Shown in pieces: positions 52,101 through 62,767 of a stretch of DNA of 64,000 nt (the first letter of the stretch is position 1; each line of letters starts with the position of its first letter). The DNA is taken from positions 3,534,001-3,598,000 of the forward strand of contig NZ_LR130759.1 in assembly GCF_900292015.1 (NCBI RefSeq). The letters are read 5' to 3'. The position numbers and the translations under genes were made by a program. The notes under the pieces were generated by a model. It was given only the letters and a program-made list of their open reading frames with translations, was not told the origin of the DNA and searched no databases. Source of the DNA: Mycobacterium basiliense (lineage in GTDB: Bacteria > Actinomycetota > Actinomycetes > Mycobacteriales > Mycobacteriaceae).

Positions 52101-55100
52101 GTTGATCGACCAGCCATCACCAGCGATATGGTGCACCGCGGCCACCAACACATGCTCGTCCTCAGCCAAACGGAAAAGCCGCGCCCGCAACGGAATCTCG
52201 CTGGCCAAATCAAACACATACCGCGCCACCGCGGCGACGGCCTCTACTAGCTGACTTTGCGGCCAGTCGGTCGCATCGACCACATCCCAACCCAAATCGG
52301 CCCGCTCAGCGGGCACCACCAGCTGCTGAACGGTTCCACCCGGCGCGGTGAACACAGTGCGCAAGCTCTCATGACGACCCACCACATCACCGAGAGCCGC
52401 ACCCAACGCCTCCACATCCAAGCGCCCACACAACCGCAACGCCGCGGCGATGTTGTAAATCGGTGAGGGCCCCTGCAACTGGTCTAAAAACCACAACCGC
52501 TGCTGAGCAAACGACAACGGCACCACCGCCGGCCGCTCCACCGCCACCAACGGCTCCCGCCGGCAGCCCTCGGCGCCGATCCGCGCCGCCAACTGGGCCA
52601 CCGCCGGTGTCTCGAACACCGCCCGCACCGAAAGGCCGGCGTCCAGCCCAGCATTGATCGCCGCGACCAACCGTGTCGCCGACAACGAATCCCCGCCCAG
52701 CTCGAAAAACGAGTCATCCACCCCGACCCGCTGCACACCAAGCACCTGGGCATAGATCCCGGCCAGGATTTCTTCGGTCGGGGTACTCGGGGCGCGATAG
52801 CCACCACCGGTGTATTCCGGAGCGGGCAGGGCCCGGGTGTCGAGTTTGCCGTTAACCGTCAACGGCAACGCCTCAAGGACCATCACCGCGGCCGGCACCA
52901 TATAACCCGGCAACCGCTGCGCTAACGCGGTGCGCGCCGCGGCCGCATCCACCGTCCCGGTCGCATAACCGACCAGCCGCTTATCGCCGGGGCGATCCTC
53001 GCGGGCAATCACCACCGCCTGCTCCACACCCCCCACCGCAGCCAGCGCGGCCCGAACCTCACCCAACTCGATGCGATACCCACGGATCTTGACCTGCTCA
53101 TCGGCACGCCCCACATACGCCAACTGCCCATCAGCACGCCAACACACCAAATCCCCGGTGCGATACATCCGCACTCCCGGCGCACCCACCCCAGCAAACG
53201 GACACGCCACAAACCGCGACCCGGTCAACCCCGCCCGCCGCCAATACCCCACACCCACCCCGGCACCGGCCACATACGCCTCCCCGACCACCCCCACCGG
53301 CACCGGACGCAACCACCCATCCAGCACAAAAAGAGCCAGGTGCGTCAACGGCAAGCCGACGGGACTGACGGCGCTGTCGACATCGGCTGCACCGATCTCC
53401 CGCCATGTGCCATGCACCGTCGTCTCGGTGGCGCCGTACATGTTGACCATGCGTGGCAATCCTGGGTGGCGGTCGAACCACGATTGCAGGCGATGCGGTT
53501 CGAGCGCTTCCCCGGCGAACACCACGGCCTCGAGCTTCAGCTGCTGTCCCAAGTCGGGCCGGAGCGCATCGGCGGCTTGCAGTGCATAGAACGCAGAAGG
53601 TGTCTGGCTTAAGACACTGACGTGTTCAGCGACCAACAAAGCGTGAAAGTCTTCGGGTGAAGCCGCAACCGACTCGGGCACCACCACCAGCCGCCCCCCA
53701 CGCAAGAACGCGCCCCAGATCTCCCACACCGAGAAGTCAGAGCCATACGAAAACCATTGCGTCCATACCCCCGCCGGCGGCAGGCGCGTAGCTACCGACT
53801 CGAACAGTTGGAGGACGTTGTGGTGGGTGACGGCCACCCCCTTGGGGGTTCCGGTGGTGCCCGAGGTGTAGATGATGTGGGCCAGGTCCTCGGCGGCCGG
53901 CGCCGCTAACGCGGTGCTGGGATAACCGTCGATTGCGGGGTCTTCGATGTCGATGACCGGTAACTGGCAGCCGTCCAACCGGTCGGCTAGCCCGGCGGTG
54001 GTCAACGCGGCGATCGGGGCGGCATCGGCGAGCATGAACTCGATCCGCGCCGCCGGCAGCTTCGGGTCGATCGGCACATAGGCCGCCCCGGCCTTGAGTA
54101 CCGCCACCATCGCGATCACCGCCTGAGCCGAGCGCTCCGCCAACAACGCCACACACTGACCCCGACCCACCCCATGGCCAACCAACAAATGCGCCAACCG
54201 ATTCGCGGCCTGCTCCACCTCCCGGTAGGTCCACCACCGCTGCCCGTAGCTCAGCGCTATCGCATCCGGGGTGCGGGCCACCTGCTCAGCGAACAACACC
54301 GGCACCGACACCCCCGCCACCGGCGGCCGGTGCAACGTGGCGCGGTTACCGATCTGCGCCAAACGGGCATGCTCAACCTCATCAACCACATCGATCGACG
54401 ACAACGACCGCGTCGGATCGGCCGTCATCGCCAGCAAGATCCGCTGCAACCGTCCGGCCAAATCGATGACTTCAAAGGTTGAAAACGGCTGTCCCGAACC
54501 CGCCGTACTAAAAAATATTCGGTCGCCGTCACGCAAAAACAACAACCCAAAAAGCCCCACCGGGCCGGCAGCGGTATGACCCGCCGTTGCCGGAACACCA
54601 GCGAAATCTAGAGAAATCGTCGATGGCAGGAAATTAACATTCACCCGGTCAGCCATAAAGCCTTGGCCGTTCAGGTGAGTTCTACGCTCAAGATCGTGCA
54701 CCGGAAATCTCTGATGCAGGACCGCTTCTTTTATTCGCGCATCCACCTGTTTACAGAAATCGGCGGTCGCAAGTTCTGGCGAAACCCGCAATACCAGCGG
54801 CACCACACCGGCCAGCATTGCGGGCAACGTCTTCAACTCGGGCCGTACTCGCCTGTGGACCGGGAAATTGAGCACCACGTCCGAGCCGTCGGCGCACCAT
54901 CTGCGCACCAGAAGTGCGCACGCCGCGGCGATGACCGCCGGCTGTGACACACCCAGCATTCGACGGAGGTCGTTGATTCGACCAAGCACTGAAGGGTCGA
55001 ATTCAACCGGCGCCGCCTGCCCGTGTGGGTCACGCTCGACCGGGACCTCTGGTAATGAAAGATGCGGACCAGTCTCCGGCGGAAGATTCCTAGCCCAATA

Positions 55101-55685
55101 TTCCTGATCATCCCGAAAGTCGCTAGACGCATCGTACTCCGATTCGCAGGCGACCAGGTCACGCAGCGAGCCAAAAAAGGCCGGGGGTATGGGCGCGCCG
55201 AGGATGATTGCAGAATAGATGGCCGCAACCCGATGACCAATAAGCGCCATGCCGGCGGTATCTAGGACTATGTGGTGGCAGCATCCGAACAAGTAAAATT
55301 CTTCATGCCGCGTCTGAAATAACGCAAATTTGAGCAGCGGGCCACTAAATGGCATCGAAGTGCGCTGGATCGATGATGCGAGACGATGGACGTCCCGCAC
55401 GGGATCGGGCGAGCTTGTCAGATCATGGAAGGCAACCTCGAAGTCACCGAAATCGGTTGCCTTTTGCAGTATTTGGCCATCCACTTCAAAGAAGGATGCC
55501 CGGGCCGGTTCGGCTTCTTGCACTGCCCGCCGGATAGCCCACTCCAGCGGTTCACGTTCTATCGCGCCGTCAATCCTCGCGAGTAGACCGAGCTGCCAAT
55601 CCGCTTCCCCTCGACCTGTTTCCTGGGCCAGCCAAATGTCCAGTTGTCCGCGGGTAAGCCGAAATGCACCGACATCAGGTTCCAT
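37149..55685 (-). CDS. Giant nonribosomal peptide synthetase, five modules plus terminal C domain
   Basis: A 6178-residue NRPS. Domain order by position: C1 (55.68-54.4 kb, HHIVLDTAG), A1, T1 (near 52.7), C2 (HHIAGDGW), A2, T2 (49.5), C3, A3, T3 (46.4), C4, A4, T4 (43.2, GGDSILSMQ), E (43.1-41.7, [10 protein letters not shown]), C5 (41.7-40.3, DCL-like, HHIVVDGWS), A5, T5 (38.7), C6 (38.6-37.2, HHIAADGW). There is no thioesterase or reductase. Pocket residues read by eye: A1 DFWSVAMVHK (Thr-like); A2 DIWNMGAMWK; A3 DVWSVAAVYK; A4 DYWSVAAVYK; A5 DFQTVGTVDK; the last K is assumed. The first C suggests N-acylation. ATG 55685 has GGAGG 7 nt upstream, 23 nt after the mbtH-like gene. The product is unknown. 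Confidence 0.95.
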   Translation of the reverse strand: MEPDVGAFRLTRGQLDIWLAQETGRGEADWQLGLLARIDGAIEREPLEWAIRRAVQEAEPARASFFEVDGQILQKATDFGDFEVAFHDLTSSPDPVRDVHRLASSIQRTSMPFSGPLLKFALFQTRHEEFYLFGCCHHIVLDTAGMALIGHRVAAIYSAIILGAPIPPAFFGSLRDLVACESEYDASSDFRDDQEYWARNLPPETGPHLSLPEVPVERDPHGQAAPVEFDPSVLGRINDLRRMLGVSQPAVIAAACALLVRRWCADGSDVVLNFPVHRRVRPELKTLPAMLAGVVPLVLRVSPELATADFCKQVDARIKEAVLHQRFPVHDLERRTHLNGQGFMADRVNVNFLPSTISLDFAGVPATAGHTAAGPVGLFGLLFLRDGDRIFFSTAGSGQPFSTFEVIDLAGRLQRILLAMTADPTRSLSSIDVVDEVEHARLAQIGNRATLHRPPVAGVSVPVLFAEQVARTPDAIALSYGQRWWTYREVEQAANRLAHLLVGHGVGRGQCVALLAERSAQAVIAMVAVLKAGAAYVPIDPKLPAARIEFMLADAAPIAALTTAGLADRLDGCQLPVIDIEDPAIDGYPSTALAAPAAEDLAHIIYTSGTTGTPKGVAVTHHNVLQLFESVATRLPPAGVWTQWFSYGSDFSVWEIWGAFLRGGRLVVVPESVAASPEDFHALLVAEHVSVLSQTPSAFYALQAADALRPDLGQQLKLEAVVFAGEALEPHRLQSWFDRHPGLPRMVNMYGATETTVHGTWREIGAADVDSAVSPVGLPLTHLALFVLDGWLRPVPVGVVGEAYVAGAGVGVGYWRRAGLTGSRFVACPFAGVGAPGVRMYRTGDLVCWRADGQLAYVGRADEQVKIRGYRIELGEVRAALAAVGGVEQAVVIAREDRPGDKRLVGYATGTVDAAAARTALAQRLPGYMVPAAVMVLEALPLTVNGKLDTRALPAPEYTGGGYRAPSTPTEEILAGIYAQVLGVQRVGVDDSFFELGGDSLSATRLVAAINAGLDAGLSVRAVFETPAVAQLAARIGAEGCRREPLVAVERPAVVPLSFAQQRLWFLDQLQGPSPIYNIAAALRLCGRLDVEALGAALGDVVGRHESLRTVFTAPGGTVQQLVVPAERADLGWDVVDATDWPQSQLVEAVAAVARYVFDLASEIPLRARLFRLAEDEHVLVAAVHHIAGDGWSINVLVGDLALAYASRCERRAPGWAPLAVQYVDYTLWQRARLGDLADGRSPIAAQVAYWEQALAGLPERLTLPTDRPYPMVADYRGASVDVAWPVELQQQIARVAREHNVTGFMVVQAGLAVLLAKLSGSADVAVGFPIAGRADPALDQLVGFFVNTLVLRVQVSGNPSAAEVLAQVRAQSLAAYENQDVPFEVLVERLNPTRSLTHHPLIQVMLAWQNWQDRDPVAGLVLGDLAVSSLPVDTQTARMDLTLYLGERWSEAGEPAGIGGTVEFRTDVFDAASIEVLIERLRRVLVAMTSDPGRLLSSIDVVDEVEHARLAQIGNRATLHRPPVAGVSVPVLFAEQVARTPDAIALTYRAQSMTYRELDEAANRLAHLLVGHGVGRGQCVALLAERSAQAVIAMVAVLKAGAAYVPIDPKLPAARIEFMLADAAPIAALTTAGLADRLDGCQLPVIDIEDPAIDGYPSTALAAPAAEDLAHIIYTSGTTGTPKGVAVTHHNVTQLFESVERHLPPAGVWSQWHSYSFDISVWEIFGALLHGGRLVVVPDEVAGSPDDLRALLIEQRVDVVNQTPSAVGMLSPQGLESATLMVGGEACPVEVVDRWAPGRVMVNAYGPTETTMWVVISAPLAAGSGTPPIGSPVAGAALFVLDGWLRPVPVGVVGELYVAGAGVGVGYWRRASLTGSRFVACPFAGVGAPGVRMYRTGDLVCWRADGQLAYVGRADEQVKIRGYRIELGEVRAALAAVGGVEQAVVIAREDRPGDKRLVGYATGTVDAAAARTALAQRLPGYMVPAAVMVLEALPLTVNGKLDTRALPAPEYTGGGYRAPSTPTEEILAGIYAQVLGVQRVGVDDSFFELGGDSLSATRLVAAINAGLDAGLSVRAVFETPAVAQLAARIGAEGCRREPLVAVERPAVVPLSFAQQRLWFLDQLQGPSPIYNIAAALRLCGRLDVEALGAALGDVVGRHESLRTVFTAPGGTVQQLVVPAERADLGWDVVDATDWPQSQLVEAVAAVARYVFDLASEIPLRARLFRLAEDEHVLVAAVHHIAGDGWSINVLVGDLALAYASRCERRAPGWAPLAVQYVDYTLWQRARLGDLADGRSPIAAQVAYWEQALAGLPERLTLPTDRPYPMVADYRGASVDVAWPVELQQQIARVAREHNVTGFMVVQAGLAVLLAKLSGSADVAVGFPIAGRADPALDQLVGFFVNTLVLRVQVSGNPSAAEVLAQVRAQSLAAYENQDVPFEVLVERLNPTRSLTHHPLIQVMLAWQNDASAELHLGDLNITPLDIQTQTARMDLTFSVGERWSEAGEPAGIGGTVEFRTDVFDAASIEVLIERLRRVLVAMTSDPGRLLSSIDVVDEVEHARLAQIGNRATLHRPPVAGVSVPVLFAEQVARTPDAIALSYGQRWWTYREVEQAANRLAHLLVGHGVGRGQCVALLAERSAQAVIAMVAVLKAGAAYVPIDPKLPAARIEFMLADAAPIAALTTAGLADRLDGCQLPVIDIEDPAIDGYPSTALAAPAAEDLAHIIYTSGTTGTPKGVAVTHHNVTQLFESVERHLPPAGVWSQWHSYSFDVSVWEIFGALLHGGRLVVVPDEVAGSPEDLHALLVAERVRVLSQTPSAVGMLSPQGLESATLVVAGEACPVEVVDRWAPGRVMVNAYGPTETTVYAAISAPLAAGSGTPPIGSPVAGAALFVLDGWLRPVPVGVVGELYVAGAGVGVGYWRRASLTGSRFVACPFAGVGAPGVRMYRTGDLVCWRADGQLAYVGRADEQVKIRGYRIELGEVRAALAAVGGVEQAVVIAREDRPGDKRLVGYATGTVDAAAARTALAQRLPGYMVPAAVMVLEALPLTVNGKLDTRALPAPEYTGGGYRAPSTPTEEILAGIYAQVLGVQRVGVDDSFFELGGDSLSATRLVAAINAGLDAGLSVRAVFETPAVAQLAARIGAEGCRREPLVAVERPAVVPLSFAQQRLWFLDQLQGPSPIYNIAAALRLCGRLDVEALGAALGDVVGRHESLRTVFTAPGGTVQQLVVPAERADLGWDVVDATDWPQSQLVEAVAAVARYVFDLASEIPLRARLFRLAEDEHVLVAAVHHIAGDGWSINVLVGDLALAYASRCERRAPGWAPLAVQYVDYTLWQRARLGDLADGRSPIAAQVAYWEQALAGLPERLTLPTDRPYPMVADYRGASVDVAWPVELQQQIARVAREHNVTGFMVVQAGLAVLLAKLSGSADVAVGFPIAGRADPALDQLVGFFVNTLVLRVQVSGNPSAAEVLAQVRAQSLAAYENQDVPFEVLVERLNPTRSLTHHPLIQVMLAWQNWQDRDPVAGLVLGDLAVSSLPVDTQTARMDLTLYLGERWSEAGEPAGIGGTVEFRTDVFDAASIEVLIERLRRVLVAMTSDPGRLLSSIDVVDEVEHARLAQIGNRATLHRPPVAGVSVPVLFAEQVARTPDAIALTYRAQSMTYRELDEAANRLAHLLVGHGVGRGQCVALLAERSAQAVIAMVAVLKAGAAYVPIDPKLPAARIEFMLADAAPIAALTTAGLADRLDGCQLPVIDIEDPAIDGYPSTALAAPAAEDLAHIIYTSGTTGTPKGVAVTHHNVTQLINSVDIGVELTGRVWSHCHSLAFDYSVWEIWGPLLGGGRLVVVPDEVAGSPEDLHALLVAERVRVLSQTPSAVGMLSPQGLESATLVVAGEACPVEVVDRWAPGRVMVNAYGPTETTVYAAISAPLAAGSGTPPIGSPVAGAALFVLDGWLRPVPVGVVGELYVAGAGVGVGYWRRASLTGSRFVACPFAGVGAPGVRMYRTGDLVCWRADGQLAYVGRADEQVKIRGYRIELGEVRAALAAVGGVEQAVVIAREDRPGDKRLVGYATGTVDAAAARTALAQRLPGYMVPAAVMVLEALPLTVNGKLDTRALPAPEYTGGGYRAPSTPTEEILAGIYAQVLGVQRVGVDDSFFELGGDSILSMQVASRARDAGLMCRPRDIFVEQTVAQLARVTKAADAQLSPMDDGIGRLAATPIMRWLANLDGPVEHFNQTVVLQAPNEVTEADVVVVLQALLDRHAMLRLRVDDDGSGGWALEVPEAGFVDAAEYLQAVDMLSDEAVVAARSRLNPATGTMLSALWAARTGQLVLIIHHLAVDGVSWRIVLEDLNIAWAQHRSGQPVALAPGRTSFARWASLLDEYACSPAVVEQASAWRGLAEVPLALPVARSESDTYASAGHLSMSLDDETTRMLLGEVPAAFHAGIHDILLIGFGLAVAELLGSLGQGAARIAIDVEGHGRHEEVAPDVDLSRTVGWFTTKYPVAFDVGGPMDGLTWTQVVAGDAALGVLIKYAKEQLRAQPNPLTYGVLRYLNSDVDLAGPDPTIGFNYLGRLGATAAQMSGEGWRICPEAASIVGIATAVPTPLGHTVELNAGTVDTDNGPELHADWTWAASVVDRAQVSRLGQLWFDALTGICAHVRGGGGGLTPSDIAPARLSQHQIDALHRQGQIADILPLTPLQQGLLFHANTAQASHDDPYAVQLDLTVTGVLDPHRLREAVHGVVNRHPNLAARFCDEFDQPVQIIPADPTAPWQYVELDTAGDVGDEDHEQHIQRICAAERAAVGELADQPAFRAALIRTAEDRHRCVLTFHHIVVDGWSLPILMREVFAGYYGQRLPAAVSYRSFLTWLAGRDREAAHTAWREALAGFDNPTLVGPSVQLSPGPRGVESFGVPSETVRALTELARSCQTTVSTVLQGAWAQLLCSLTGQHDVVFGVAVSGRPAEVPGAESMLGLLINTVPVRARMSATTTTVHLLDQLQSAHNDTLEHQHLALTEIHRITGHEQLFDTLFVHENYPIDTGATLGAGELTITETKIRDYTHYPLTIQAIPGHELGFRVEFDTDVFDTATIQALIGRFGRVLATMSGDPTRRLSSFDLLDAVERARLDGWGQGATSTQPAAPVSIPALWDAAVERCPDSVAVICAGRSMTYREVDQAANRLAHMLAGHGAGPGERVALLFERSAEAIVAILAVLKSGAAYLPVDPLHPDSRIAFMVADAAPVAAVTTSALQERLAGHDVLVIDVRDARLPDYPGTSLPVPAPDDIAYIIYTSGTTGTPKGVAVTHHNVTRLETLDAHLKLAPEMQVWTQSHSYAFDFSVQEIWGALLGGGRLVVVPEAVGRAPADFHALLIAEQVNVLTQTPSAVAGLSPDALGPVALVVGAEPCPAELVDRWAPGRVMINTYGPTETTVDASRSTPLTAGSGVPPIGSPVAGAALYVLDGWLRPVPAGVVGELYVAGTGVGCGYWRRAGLTGARFVACPFGGPGTRMYRTGDLVCWRSDGQLDYLGRADEQVKIRGYRIELGEVQTALAGLDGVDQAAVIAREDGPGGKRLVGYVAGEVDAAGVRSALAERLPAYMVPAAVVVLQELPVTVNGKLDTRALPAPEYQDVGRYRAPVDAVEEILAGIYAQVLGVARVGVDDSFFDLGGDSLSAIRLVAAINTGLDAHLSVREVFQAPAIAQLAPRIGGDAGPVEPLIPVERPAMIPLSFSQSRLWFIDQLQGPTPLYNIPVALRLGGRLDAEALSAALADVVARHESLRTVFPTVEGIPRQLVVPAERADLGWRTIDATSWSASRLSEAVQATVRQPFDLATEIPLRAMLFRVADDDNVLVATVHHIAADGWSITVLARDLGVAYASRCAGEAPDWTPLPVQYVDYTLWQRTQLGDLADSNSHIAAQLGDCEQALAGLPERLKLPTDRPYPPVADHRGATLTVVWPAELQQQVAQLAREHNATSFMVIQAALAVLLCQLSASKEVAVGFEVAGRGHPALEALVGCFVNMVVLRVDVAGDPTVAEVLAQVQERSLAAYEHQDVPFEALVERINPTPSLTHHPLVQVVVSWQNYFVWRSDDPAGLALGDLQVAPVPVDTGVARVDLAFFLAEYWTDAGEHAGIGGRVEFRTDVFDRDSVEALIERMRRVLAAMCADAGRRLSAMDVFDEAEPACLDG
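43221..46385 (-). repeat. NRPS module repeat unit 1 (3165 bp)
   Basis: Unit running from one carrier-domain anchor to the next. It carries A4, C4 and T3 and is almost identical at DNA level to the two units to its right, except in the pocket cassette (about 44160-44290) and the C-A linker. Confidence 0.9.
46386..49535 (-). repeat. NRPS module repeat unit 2 (3150 bp)
   Basis: Carries A3, C3 and T2. It differs from unit 1 mainly at about 47340-47455 (pocket), 47850-47900 ([15 protein letters not shown] instead of [15 protein letters not shown]) and 48200-48300 (linker, [11 protein letters not shown]). Confidence 0.9.
49536..52697 (-). repeat. NRPS module repeat unit 3 (3162 bp)
   Basis: Carries A2, C2 and T1. 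Shares its C-A linker and A1-motif variant with unit 1, its distal pocket segment with unit 2, and has its own changes at 50235-50255 and about 50335-50460. A partial fourth copy continues to about 53325 and resumes from about 53815 to 54400. Confidence 0.9.
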
Positions 55686-55708
55686 CCGGCCCCTCCGGCC
55701 CACATGGT

Positions 55709-55939
55709 TTAGCCCTCAACGGTTTGTCCCTTTGCTAGCCGCTCGCGCAGGCTCTTCGGCCGAATGTCGGGCCAGTTCTGCTCTATGTACTCCAGACACG
55801 CAGCGCGATCCGCTTCCCCGTAGACCACCCGCCAGCCGGCCGGAACATCGGCGAAGGTCGGCCACAGACTGTGTTGTTCCTCGTCGTTGACCAGGACAAC
55901 AAAGCTGCCGGCCTCGTCATCAAACGGATTAGCGCTCAC
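55709..55939 (-). CDS. MbtH-like protein
   Basis: A 76-residue MbtH-family partner that binds and supports NRPS adenylation domains. [31 protein letters not shown] and [16 protein letters not shown] show the conserved Trp and Pro residues. The GTG at 55939 is preferred to an in-frame ATG at 55957 because AGGAG lies 5 nt upstream. It begins the NRPS transcript, 23 nt ahead of the synthetase. Confidence 0.95.
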   Translation of the reverse strand: MSANPFDDEAGSFVVLVNDEEQHSLWPTFADVPAGWRVVYGEADRAACLEYIEQNWPDIRPKSLRERLAKGQTVEG

Positions 55940-56308
55940 CGGCTCTCCTGATCGCATAGCACAGTTGGGTTCAATGGATTACTGAAACATATTGCCAGCC
56001 CGGCCAATTGAGATTGAAACCAGCGGCATCGGCATCTCCGGCCGAAACGTCCGACACGGGATGGGACGGGCGCCCGACAAACCTAGCATCGGCCCCGGGG
56101 GTGATCCATGGGCACAGTGAACAGTCTCCAGAAAGCCATGCTTTGCGTACTGCACAACACTAGGTGCGGACGCTCACGAAAAGCAGCCAATCGCGATTCT
56201 TGCGGCTGCCGGGCGTCTACTCTTGCCTCTTCGTGGAGACCTGATGGGTACTTCGCAGCGCTTTGATGCGTTTGCTCGCCCGCCGAGCTGGAATGAGGGG
56301 TAACGGCG
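55940..56308. other. Divergent promoter region, mbtH-NRPS / PKS
   Basis: 369 bases without a supported gene, shared by the NRPS operon and the PKS. It is less GC-rich near 55960-56010 than the genes. One inverted repeat is seen at 56183-56209. Confidence 0.7.
56183..56209. promoter_or_regulatory. Inverted repeat upstream of the PKS
   Basis: GCAGCC and GGCTGC arms around a 15-nt centre, 100 nt before the PKS start. A regulator site or leader hairpin is possible. Confidence 0.35.
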
Positions 56309-59300
56309 ATGGAAACACGTGTCACACCAATTGCGGTCATCGGCATGGCTTGCCGGTTACCCGGCGGCATCGACTCCCCGGACCTGTTGTGGGAGGCGTT
56401 GCTGCGCGGCGATGACCTGGTCACCGAGATTCCGCCTGATCGTTGGGATGTCGACCAGTACTACGACCCAGAACCCAGGGTGCCTGGCCGGTCAGTATCA
56501 AAGTGGAGTGCGTGCTTGCCGAATGTGGGGGGCTTCGACTACGAGTTCTTCGGGGTGGGCAAACGGGAGGCGACGGCGATTGATCCGCAGCACCGCCTGT
56601 TGATGGAAACCTCGTGGGAAGCCGTGGAACATGCTGGCTTGGACCCGGCGTCGTTGGCCGGGTCTCAGACCGGCGTGTTCGTCGGCTTGACGCATGATGA
56701 CTACACGCTGCGTCTCGCCGACGCCGACGCTTTGGCAGAGCCGTACGGATTCGCCGGCACCAATTTCAGCATGGGGTCCGGTCGGATCGCCTACGCCTTA
56801 GGGGTCCACGGACCCGCGGTCACCATGGACACCGCGTGTTCCTCCGGCCTGCTCGCAGTGCACATGGCCAGTCGCAGCCTGCACATGGGCGAAAGCGACC
56901 TCGCACTGGCTGGCGGCGCGTCGCTGATTTTGGACCCGCGGAAGCACGTCGCGGCCTCGGCCCTGGGCGTGCAGTCTGCGACCGGGCGCTGTCATGCCTT
57001 CGATGCTGCGGCGGACGGGTTTGTCAGTGGCGAGGGTTGCGCAGTGGTGTTGCTCAAGCGGTTACCCGATGCACTGCGAGACGGCGACCGTATCCTGGCC
57101 GTGATCCGCGGCACGGCCATCAACCAAGATGGCCGCACGGTCAACATCGAGACACCGTCGGTGGCTGCACAGGTCGCGGTATATCGAGCCGCATTGGCCG
57201 TAGCCGGGGTGGATGCGCGCACCGTCGGCATGGTGGAGGCGCACGGCACCGGCACACCCGTCGGTGACCCCATCGAATACGCCAGCTTGGCCCAGGTCTA
57301 CGGCTGCACAGGCCCCTGCGCGCTCGGATCATTGAAGACCAATTTCGGACACACCCAGTCGGCGGCCGGCGTACTAGGGCTGATGAAGGCGGTGCTCGCC
57401 GTGCAGTATGGCGAGGTGCCGGGCAATCTACACTTCACCAGGCTACCCGACGCACTTGCCCAAATTGAGACTAATCTCTTTGTGCCGCAGGCGAACACAC
57501 CGTGGCCCAACAAGTGTTACGACGCACCCCGGCGAGTGGCGGTGTCATCATATGGAATGTCGGGAACCAACGCCCACGCCATTGTTGAGCAAACTCCCGG
57601 CACTACCTTGCCGCATGCCGGAGCACTACCGCATGCCGGCGCCACCGAGTCGGGCGTGGCCGCACCCATGGTCTTTCCGGTGTCGTCCACCTCAACCGAA
57701 GGGCTGCAACAAACCTCGGCTCGACTGGCCGACTGGGTGCAAGCGCATGCCGACTCAGTGGTGCTTTCGGATCTGGGCTATACGCTGGCGCGTCGACGCG
57801 GCCGCCGGCCGATGCGAACGGCGGTCATCGCCAGTAGTCCCAACGAGTTGACCGACGGGTTGCGCGAGATCGCCGACGGTGACACGGCTTATCAGGCCGC
57901 GGTTGGCCGGGACGAATTGGGCCCGGTATGGGTGTTCTCCGGGCACGGCTCGCAGTGGACGGCGATGGGCGCGGGCCTGCTGGCCAGCGAGCCGGCGTTT
58001 GCCGCCACCGTTGCCGAAGTGGAGCCCCTGATCGCCGCCGAGGCCGGATTCTCGGTGACGGAGGCGATGACGGCGCCGCAGACCCTGACCGGCATCGAGC
58101 GGGTACAGCCCACCATCTTCACCATGCAGGTCGCGCTGGCCGCCACCATGACGTCCTATGGGGTGCGTCCCGGTGCGGTCATCGGGCACTCGCTGGGTGA
58201 GTCCGCCGCCGCCGTCGTCGCGGGAGCACTCTCCCTACAGGACGGGGTGCGCGTCGTTTGCCGTCGATCCCGGGTGATGTCGCGCATCTCCGGTACCGGT
58301 GCCATGGCGTCAGTGGAACTACCGTCCCAGCAAGTCTTTTCGGAGCTGAGAGCTTGCGACATCAAAGACGTCGTGGTCGCGGTGGTGTCCTCGCCGCAGT
58401 CAACGGTGATCGGCGGCGCAACCGAGACGGTGCGCCAGCTGGTCGCAGCATGGGAGCAACGCGACATCCTGGCACGCGAGGTTGCGATAGACATCGCGTC
58501 GCACTCTCCGCAAGTCGACCCGATCCTTGACGAGCTGGCCGAGGCATTGGCCGACCTCGCCCCATCGCCTCCCAAGGTTCCCTACTATTCGGCGACCCTG
58601 TACGACCCACGCGAGCGGCCCGCCTGCGATGCCGACTACTGGGTGCGCAACCTGCGCCACACAGTGCGGTTCTCCGCAGCGGTGCGCGCCGCACTGGACG
58701 ACGGGCACCGGGTCTTCGCCGAGCTATCGCCGCATCCGCTGCTGACCCACGCCGTTGAGCAGACCGCCGGAAGCGTCGATATGCCGGTGGCCGCCTTGGC
58801 CGCCATGCGGCGGGAACATCCCCTACCGCACGGGATGCGCGGTCTACTAGCGGATTTGCACAGTGCAGGGGCCGCGGTGGACTTCTCGGTGCTCTACCCG
58901 AGCGGACGCCTGGTGGACGCGCCGCTGCCGGCGTGGACCCACGTTCACTTGCTTGTCGACGGCGACGGTCGCGGGCACCGGGCGGGCACATCAAGCGTTG
59001 CCGTGCACCCGCTGTTGGGCGCGCACGTACGGCTGCCTAAGGAGCCGGAGCGGCATGCCTGGCAGGGCGAGGTCGGAACCGCGGCACACCCCTGGCTCGG
59101 CGACCATCAAGTCCACAACGTGGCCGCTCTCCCCGGGGCCGCATACTGCGAGATGGCGCTGGCCGCAGCCCACCAAGTCCTCGGCGACACGTGCGAGGTC
59201 CATGAAATCCGTTTCGAGCAAACGCTATTGCTGGATGAAAACACTGAGGTCTCGTCCGTTGCATCGGTGGCGTCGCGCGGTGTCTTCAACTTCGTGGTGG

Positions 59301-62300
59301 AGACCGACCAGGATGGCGAACACACTCGCCGGGCCAGCGCTGTATTGCAGGCGGGGGCACCCGACGAGCCGCCGCCCACACACGACATGCCCGCCCTGCT
59401 CGCCGCCCATCCACGCCGGGTGGACGGCGCCCAATTGCGCGCGGGGTTCGACAACCTGGGTGTTCAGTTCGGTCCGTCTTTCGCTGGGCTTCTCGCGGCG
59501 CGCACCCACGAGGGGCCGGCCGGCAGCGTGCTGGCCGAGATCACACTGCCCGGGCCGATCCGCGCCCAGCAGAGCGCGTATCGGATTCACCCTGCGCTAC
59601 TGGATGCTTGTTTCCAGTCGATCGCGGCTCATCCCGACACCCACAAGGCAGGCGGCGGAGGTCTGGCGTTGCCGCTGCGCGCGTGCCGCCTGCGCGCCTA
59701 CCACCCGACCCGCGATGCGCGTTACTGCCTCACCCGGGTGACCAGGGCGGAAGCCAGTCGGGTCGAGGCCGACTTCGACGTGCTAGACGAGCACGGAACA
59801 GTCCTGCTGAGCGTGCAGGGGCTGCAACTGGGCACCGGGGTATCGGAGAACGGAAATCGCGATCGCACGCTCAACAGGCGCCTGCTGACCATCGACTGGC
59901 AGCAGCAAACACTGCCCGAGGCCGCGCGCCCAAGCCCGGCAACTTGGCTGTTGATCAACACGTCCGATGCCGGGGACCTGCTGGAAACCAGGATGACGGA
60001 CGCGTTTAAAGAGCACGGCGTGCGGTGCACGACGATCTGTTGGCCGTTGGGCGCAGACCATCCGGCCGACGCCGCACCACTTGCTCACCACCTGGGCGCC
60101 GTCGGCCTTGGCGGAGTGGTCGTCGTCACATCATCAGGACACGGCGACCTCGCGGCGCAGGGTGCGCATCGGGGCCAGCAACAGGTGCGACAGCTGGTGC
60201 GCATCGCTCGCGAACTCTGCGAACTTCCTGGGGCGCCACCGCGCCTCTTCCTCGTGACCCGAAACGCGCAAACCGTGCTACCCAACGACATCCCCAACCT
60301 GGAACAGGGCGGCCTGCGGGGTCTGATGCGGGTGATCGCCGCAGAACAGCCACAATTGCGTGCCACCCAAGTCGACGTGGACGAGCAGACGGACACCGAG
60401 CAGCTGGCTCACCAACTGCTGGGAGCGTCCGACGAGGACGAAACCGCCTGGCGAAACGGCGAGTGGTACACGGCACGCTTATGCCCCGCTCCGCTGCAAC
60501 CCGGGGAACGGCGAACCACGATGGTGGATCACCAGCGCGACGGTATGCGCCTGCAGATCCGTACCCCAGGTGACCTGCAAACCATGGAATTCGCCGCGTT
60601 TGACCGCGGAGCACCGGGTCCCGGCCAGATAGAGGTCGCGGTCCGAGCATCCAGCGTCAACTTCGCCGACGTCCTCATGACATTCGGCCGATACCCGAGC
60701 TTCGACGGCCGGTTGCCGCATTTGGGTACCGACTTCGTCGGCGTGGTGACCGCTGTCGGGTCGGGAGTGACCGGCCTCCAGGTCGGCGACCGCGTCGGCG
60801 GGCTGTCTGCGAACGGTTGCTGGGCGACGTTCGTCACCTGCGACGCGCGGCTTGCCACAAAGCTTCCGCCCGGACTGGCGGACGGCGATGCGGCCGCGGT
60901 GTTGACCACGTATGTCACCGCGTGGTACGGCCTGCACGAACAAGCGCGGATCTCCTCCGGCGACAAAGTGCTGATCCACTCGGCCACCGGCGGGGTGGGA
61001 CAGGCGGCGATAGCGATAGCCCGAAGGGCAGGCGCCGAGATCTTCGCCACCGCCGGCAACGCACAGCGTCGAGACTCGTTGCGCAAGATGGGCATTGAAC
61101 ATGTCTACGACTCGCGCAGCGTCGAGTTCGCCGAGCAGATCCGCAGCGACACCAACGGATATGGCGTGGATATCGTGCTCAATTCTCTGCCTGGCACCGC
61201 ACAAAGCGCCGGCCTGGAATTGCTGGCATTCGGTGGACGATTCGTCGAGATCGGCAAGCGCGACATCTACGGTGACACGTGGCTGGGGCTCTTCCCGTTT
61301 CGTCGCAACCTCACGTTCTACGCCGTCGACGTGGGCTTGATGGCAGACACGCACCCGGAAAGGGTCCGCGACCTGGTGTCCACGGTATTCAAGCTCACCG
61401 CGGATGGTGACCTGCAGCTGCCGGAAAGCACCCACTTCCCGCTTGCCGAAGCGAGCACCGCGATCCGACAGATGAGTGCCGCCGAGCACACCGGCAAACT
61501 CGTCCTCGACGTCACGCACACCGGGCAGAGCAGCGTGGTGGTTCCCTCGGAGCAGGTCCAGGTTTTCCGGCCCGACGGCGCGTATGTCATCACCGGCGGA
61601 CTGGGTGGTCTCGGGTTGTTCCTGGCCGAGCAGATGGCCGCGGCGGGCTGCGGTCGCATCGTGCTCAGCTCCCGCTCCCAACCCACCCCGAAAACTCAGC
61701 AAGCGATCGATGAGCTCCGCGCCACCGGGTCAGACATCGTGGTGGAGTGCGGCGACATCGCCACGGCCGAAACTGCGGAACGTTTGGTGTCGGTGGCGAC
61801 AGCCACCGGGCTTCCCGTGCGCGGCGTGCTGCACGCGGCCGCGGTGGTCGAGGACGCCACGCTCAGCAACATCTCCGACGAGCTGATTGAGCACGACTGG
61901 TCTCCGAAGGTCGACGGCGCCTGGAACTTGCATCAGGCGACTGCCGGCCAACCGGTGGACTGGTTCTGTTTGTTCTCCTCGGCGGCCGCTCTGGTGGGTT
62001 CACCGGGTCAGGGCGCCTACGCCGCGGCCAACAGCTGGCTGGACGCCTTCGCCCATTGGCGTCGGGCCCAGGGTCTGCCGGCCACCGCGATCGCCTGGGG
62101 CGCGTGGGGCGAGATCGGGCGAGCCACGGAACTGGCGGAGAAAACCGCTGCGATCACTCCTGACGAGGGCGCGTACGCGTTTGCGACACTGCTGCGCCAC
62201 AATCGCGCCTACTCCGGGTATGCGCCGATGATGGGAACGGCGTGGTTGGCCGACTTCGCGCAACGCAGCCCGTTCGCTCGTTTGTTCCAATCGATGGAGC

Positions 62301-62617
62301 AATCCGGTACGAACACAAGCAAATTCCGCTTGGAATTGAACGCGCTGCCGCCAGATGAGCGGCCCGCCCGGCTGCGACGTCTGGTCGCCGACCAGATCAA
62401 CCTGATTTTGCGGCGCGCTGTCGATCCGGACCGTCCCCTGTTGGAGTACGGCCTTGACTCGCTGGGCTTCCTTGAGCTGCGCAACCGGATCGAGGCAGAG
62501 ACGGGAGTGCGCATCAACCCCGACGCTGCTGTGACGGTTCGTGGCTTGGCGGAGCTGCTGTGCGACAAGTTGGTGGATCAGCAAGACGCGGATCAAGCGG
62601 TGTCGGCCACGGTCTGA
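56309..62617 (+). CDS. MAS-type fully reducing type I polyketide synthase
   Basis: A 2102-residue single-module iterative PKS, the size of mycocerosic acid synthase and Pks5. KS (about 5-425) has [12 protein letters not shown] (Cys near residue 175), [13 protein letters not shown] and [10 protein letters not shown] (about 538-850) has GHSLGESAA and IASHSPQVD, the latter pointing to methylmalonyl-CoA; DH (about 900-1180) has [11 protein letters not shown] (about 1415-1735) has [12 protein letters not shown] (about 1755-1940) has TGGLGGLG and [14 protein letters not shown] (about 2010-2085) has [14 protein letters not shown]. It should make a methyl-branched saturated acyl chain from a starter acid. 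There is no thioesterase, and no FadD/FAAL or Pap acyltransferase gene in the window. GAGGGG precedes the ATG. Divergent from the NRPS operon. Confidence 0.94.
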   Translation: METRVTPIAVIGMACRLPGGIDSPDLLWEALLRGDDLVTEIPPDRWDVDQYYDPEPRVPGRSVSKWSACLPNVGGFDYEFFGVGKREATAIDPQHRLLMETSWEAVEHAGLDPASLAGSQTGVFVGLTHDDYTLRLADADALAEPYGFAGTNFSMGSGRIAYALGVHGPAVTMDTACSSGLLAVHMASRSLHMGESDLALAGGASLILDPRKHVAASALGVQSATGRCHAFDAAADGFVSGEGCAVVLLKRLPDALRDGDRILAVIRGTAINQDGRTVNIETPSVAAQVAVYRAALAVAGVDARTVGMVEAHGTGTPVGDPIEYASLAQVYGCTGPCALGSLKTNFGHTQSAAGVLGLMKAVLAVQYGEVPGNLHFTRLPDALAQIETNLFVPQANTPWPNKCYDAPRRVAVSSYGMSGTNAHAIVEQTPGTTLPHAGALPHAGATESGVAAPMVFPVSSTSTEGLQQTSARLADWVQAHADSVVLSDLGYTLARRRGRRPMRTAVIASSPNELTDGLREIADGDTAYQAAVGRDELGPVWVFSGHGSQWTAMGAGLLASEPAFAATVAEVEPLIAAEAGFSVTEAMTAPQTLTGIERVQPTIFTMQVALAATMTSYGVRPGAVIGHSLGESAAAVVAGALSLQDGVRVVCRRSRVMSRISGTGAMASVELPSQQVFSELRACDIKDVVVAVVSSPQSTVIGGATETVRQLVAAWEQRDILAREVAIDIASHSPQVDPILDELAEALADLAPSPPKVPYYSATLYDPRERPACDADYWVRNLRHTVRFSAAVRAALDDGHRVFAELSPHPLLTHAVEQTAGSVDMPVAALAAMRREHPLPHGMRGLLADLHSAGAAVDFSVLYPSGRLVDAPLPAWTHVHLLVDGDGRGHRAGTSSVAVHPLLGAHVRLPKEPERHAWQGEVGTAAHPWLGDHQVHNVAALPGAAYCEMALAAAHQVLGDTCEVHEIRFEQTLLLDENTEVSSVASVASRGVFNFVVETDQDGEHTRRASAVLQAGAPDEPPPTHDMPALLAAHPRRVDGAQLRAGFDNLGVQFGPSFAGLLAARTHEGPAGSVLAEITLPGPIRAQQSAYRIHPALLDACFQSIAAHPDTHKAGGGGLALPLRACRLRAYHPTRDARYCLTRVTRAEASRVEADFDVLDEHGTVLLSVQGLQLGTGVSENGNRDRTLNRRLLTIDWQQQTLPEAARPSPATWLLINTSDAGDLLETRMTDAFKEHGVRCTTICWPLGADHPADAAPLAHHLGAVGLGGVVVVTSSGHGDLAAQGAHRGQQQVRQLVRIARELCELPGAPPRLFLVTRNAQTVLPNDIPNLEQGGLRGLMRVIAAEQPQLRATQVDVDEQTDTEQLAHQLLGASDEDETAWRNGEWYTARLCPAPLQPGERRTTMVDHQRDGMRLQIRTPGDLQTMEFAAFDRGAPGPGQIEVAVRASSVNFADVLMTFGRYPSFDGRLPHLGTDFVGVVTAVGSGVTGLQVGDRVGGLSANGCWATFVTCDARLATKLPPGLADGDAAAVLTTYVTAWYGLHEQARISSGDKVLIHSATGGVGQAAIAIARRAGAEIFATAGNAQRRDSLRKMGIEHVYDSRSVEFAEQIRSDTNGYGVDIVLNSLPGTAQSAGLELLAFGGRFVEIGKRDIYGDTWLGLFPFRRNLTFYAVDVGLMADTHPERVRDLVSTVFKLTADGDLQLPESTHFPLAEASTAIRQMSAAEHTGKLVLDVTHTGQSSVVVPSEQVQVFRPDGAYVITGGLGGLGLFLAEQMAAAGCGRIVLSSRSQPTPKTQQAIDELRATGSDIVVECGDIATAETAERLVSVATATGLPVRGVLHAAAVVEDATLSNISDELIEHDWSPKVDGAWNLHQATAGQPVDWFCLFSSAAALVGSPGQGAYAAANSWLDAFAHWRRAQGLPATAIAWGAWGEIGRATELAEKTAAITPDEGAYAFATLLRHNRAYSGYAPMMGTAWLADFAQRSPFARLFQSMEQSGTNTSKFRLELNALPPDERPARLRRLVADQINLILRRAVDPDRPLLEYGLDSLGFLELRNRIEAETGVRINPDAAVTVRGLAELLCDKLVDQQDADQAVSATV

Positions 62618-62767
62618 TCGTCGGCCTTGGGTCGGCGTGCAAGAGAGGGCGCGGGCAAAAACGGAAAAAGTGAGGGACCGAAAGCCGCAGCCTCTGTGGT
62701 CCTTCGCAAGTAACCGCGTTGAAGCGGGATCCGCGCCCCCTCCGATGATCGAACCGGATGCCGGTGT

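Noticed and set aside
43221..52697. Regular recurrence of identical blocks, first considered as a mobile or CRISPR-like array.
   Set aside because: The units are 3.15-3.17 kb, stay in one open reading frame and correspond to whole NRPS modules; there are no spacers or terminal repeats.
56083..56424. Minus-strand frame covering the PKS start region.
   Set aside because: No ribosome site or family features, and it overlaps the KS N-terminus.
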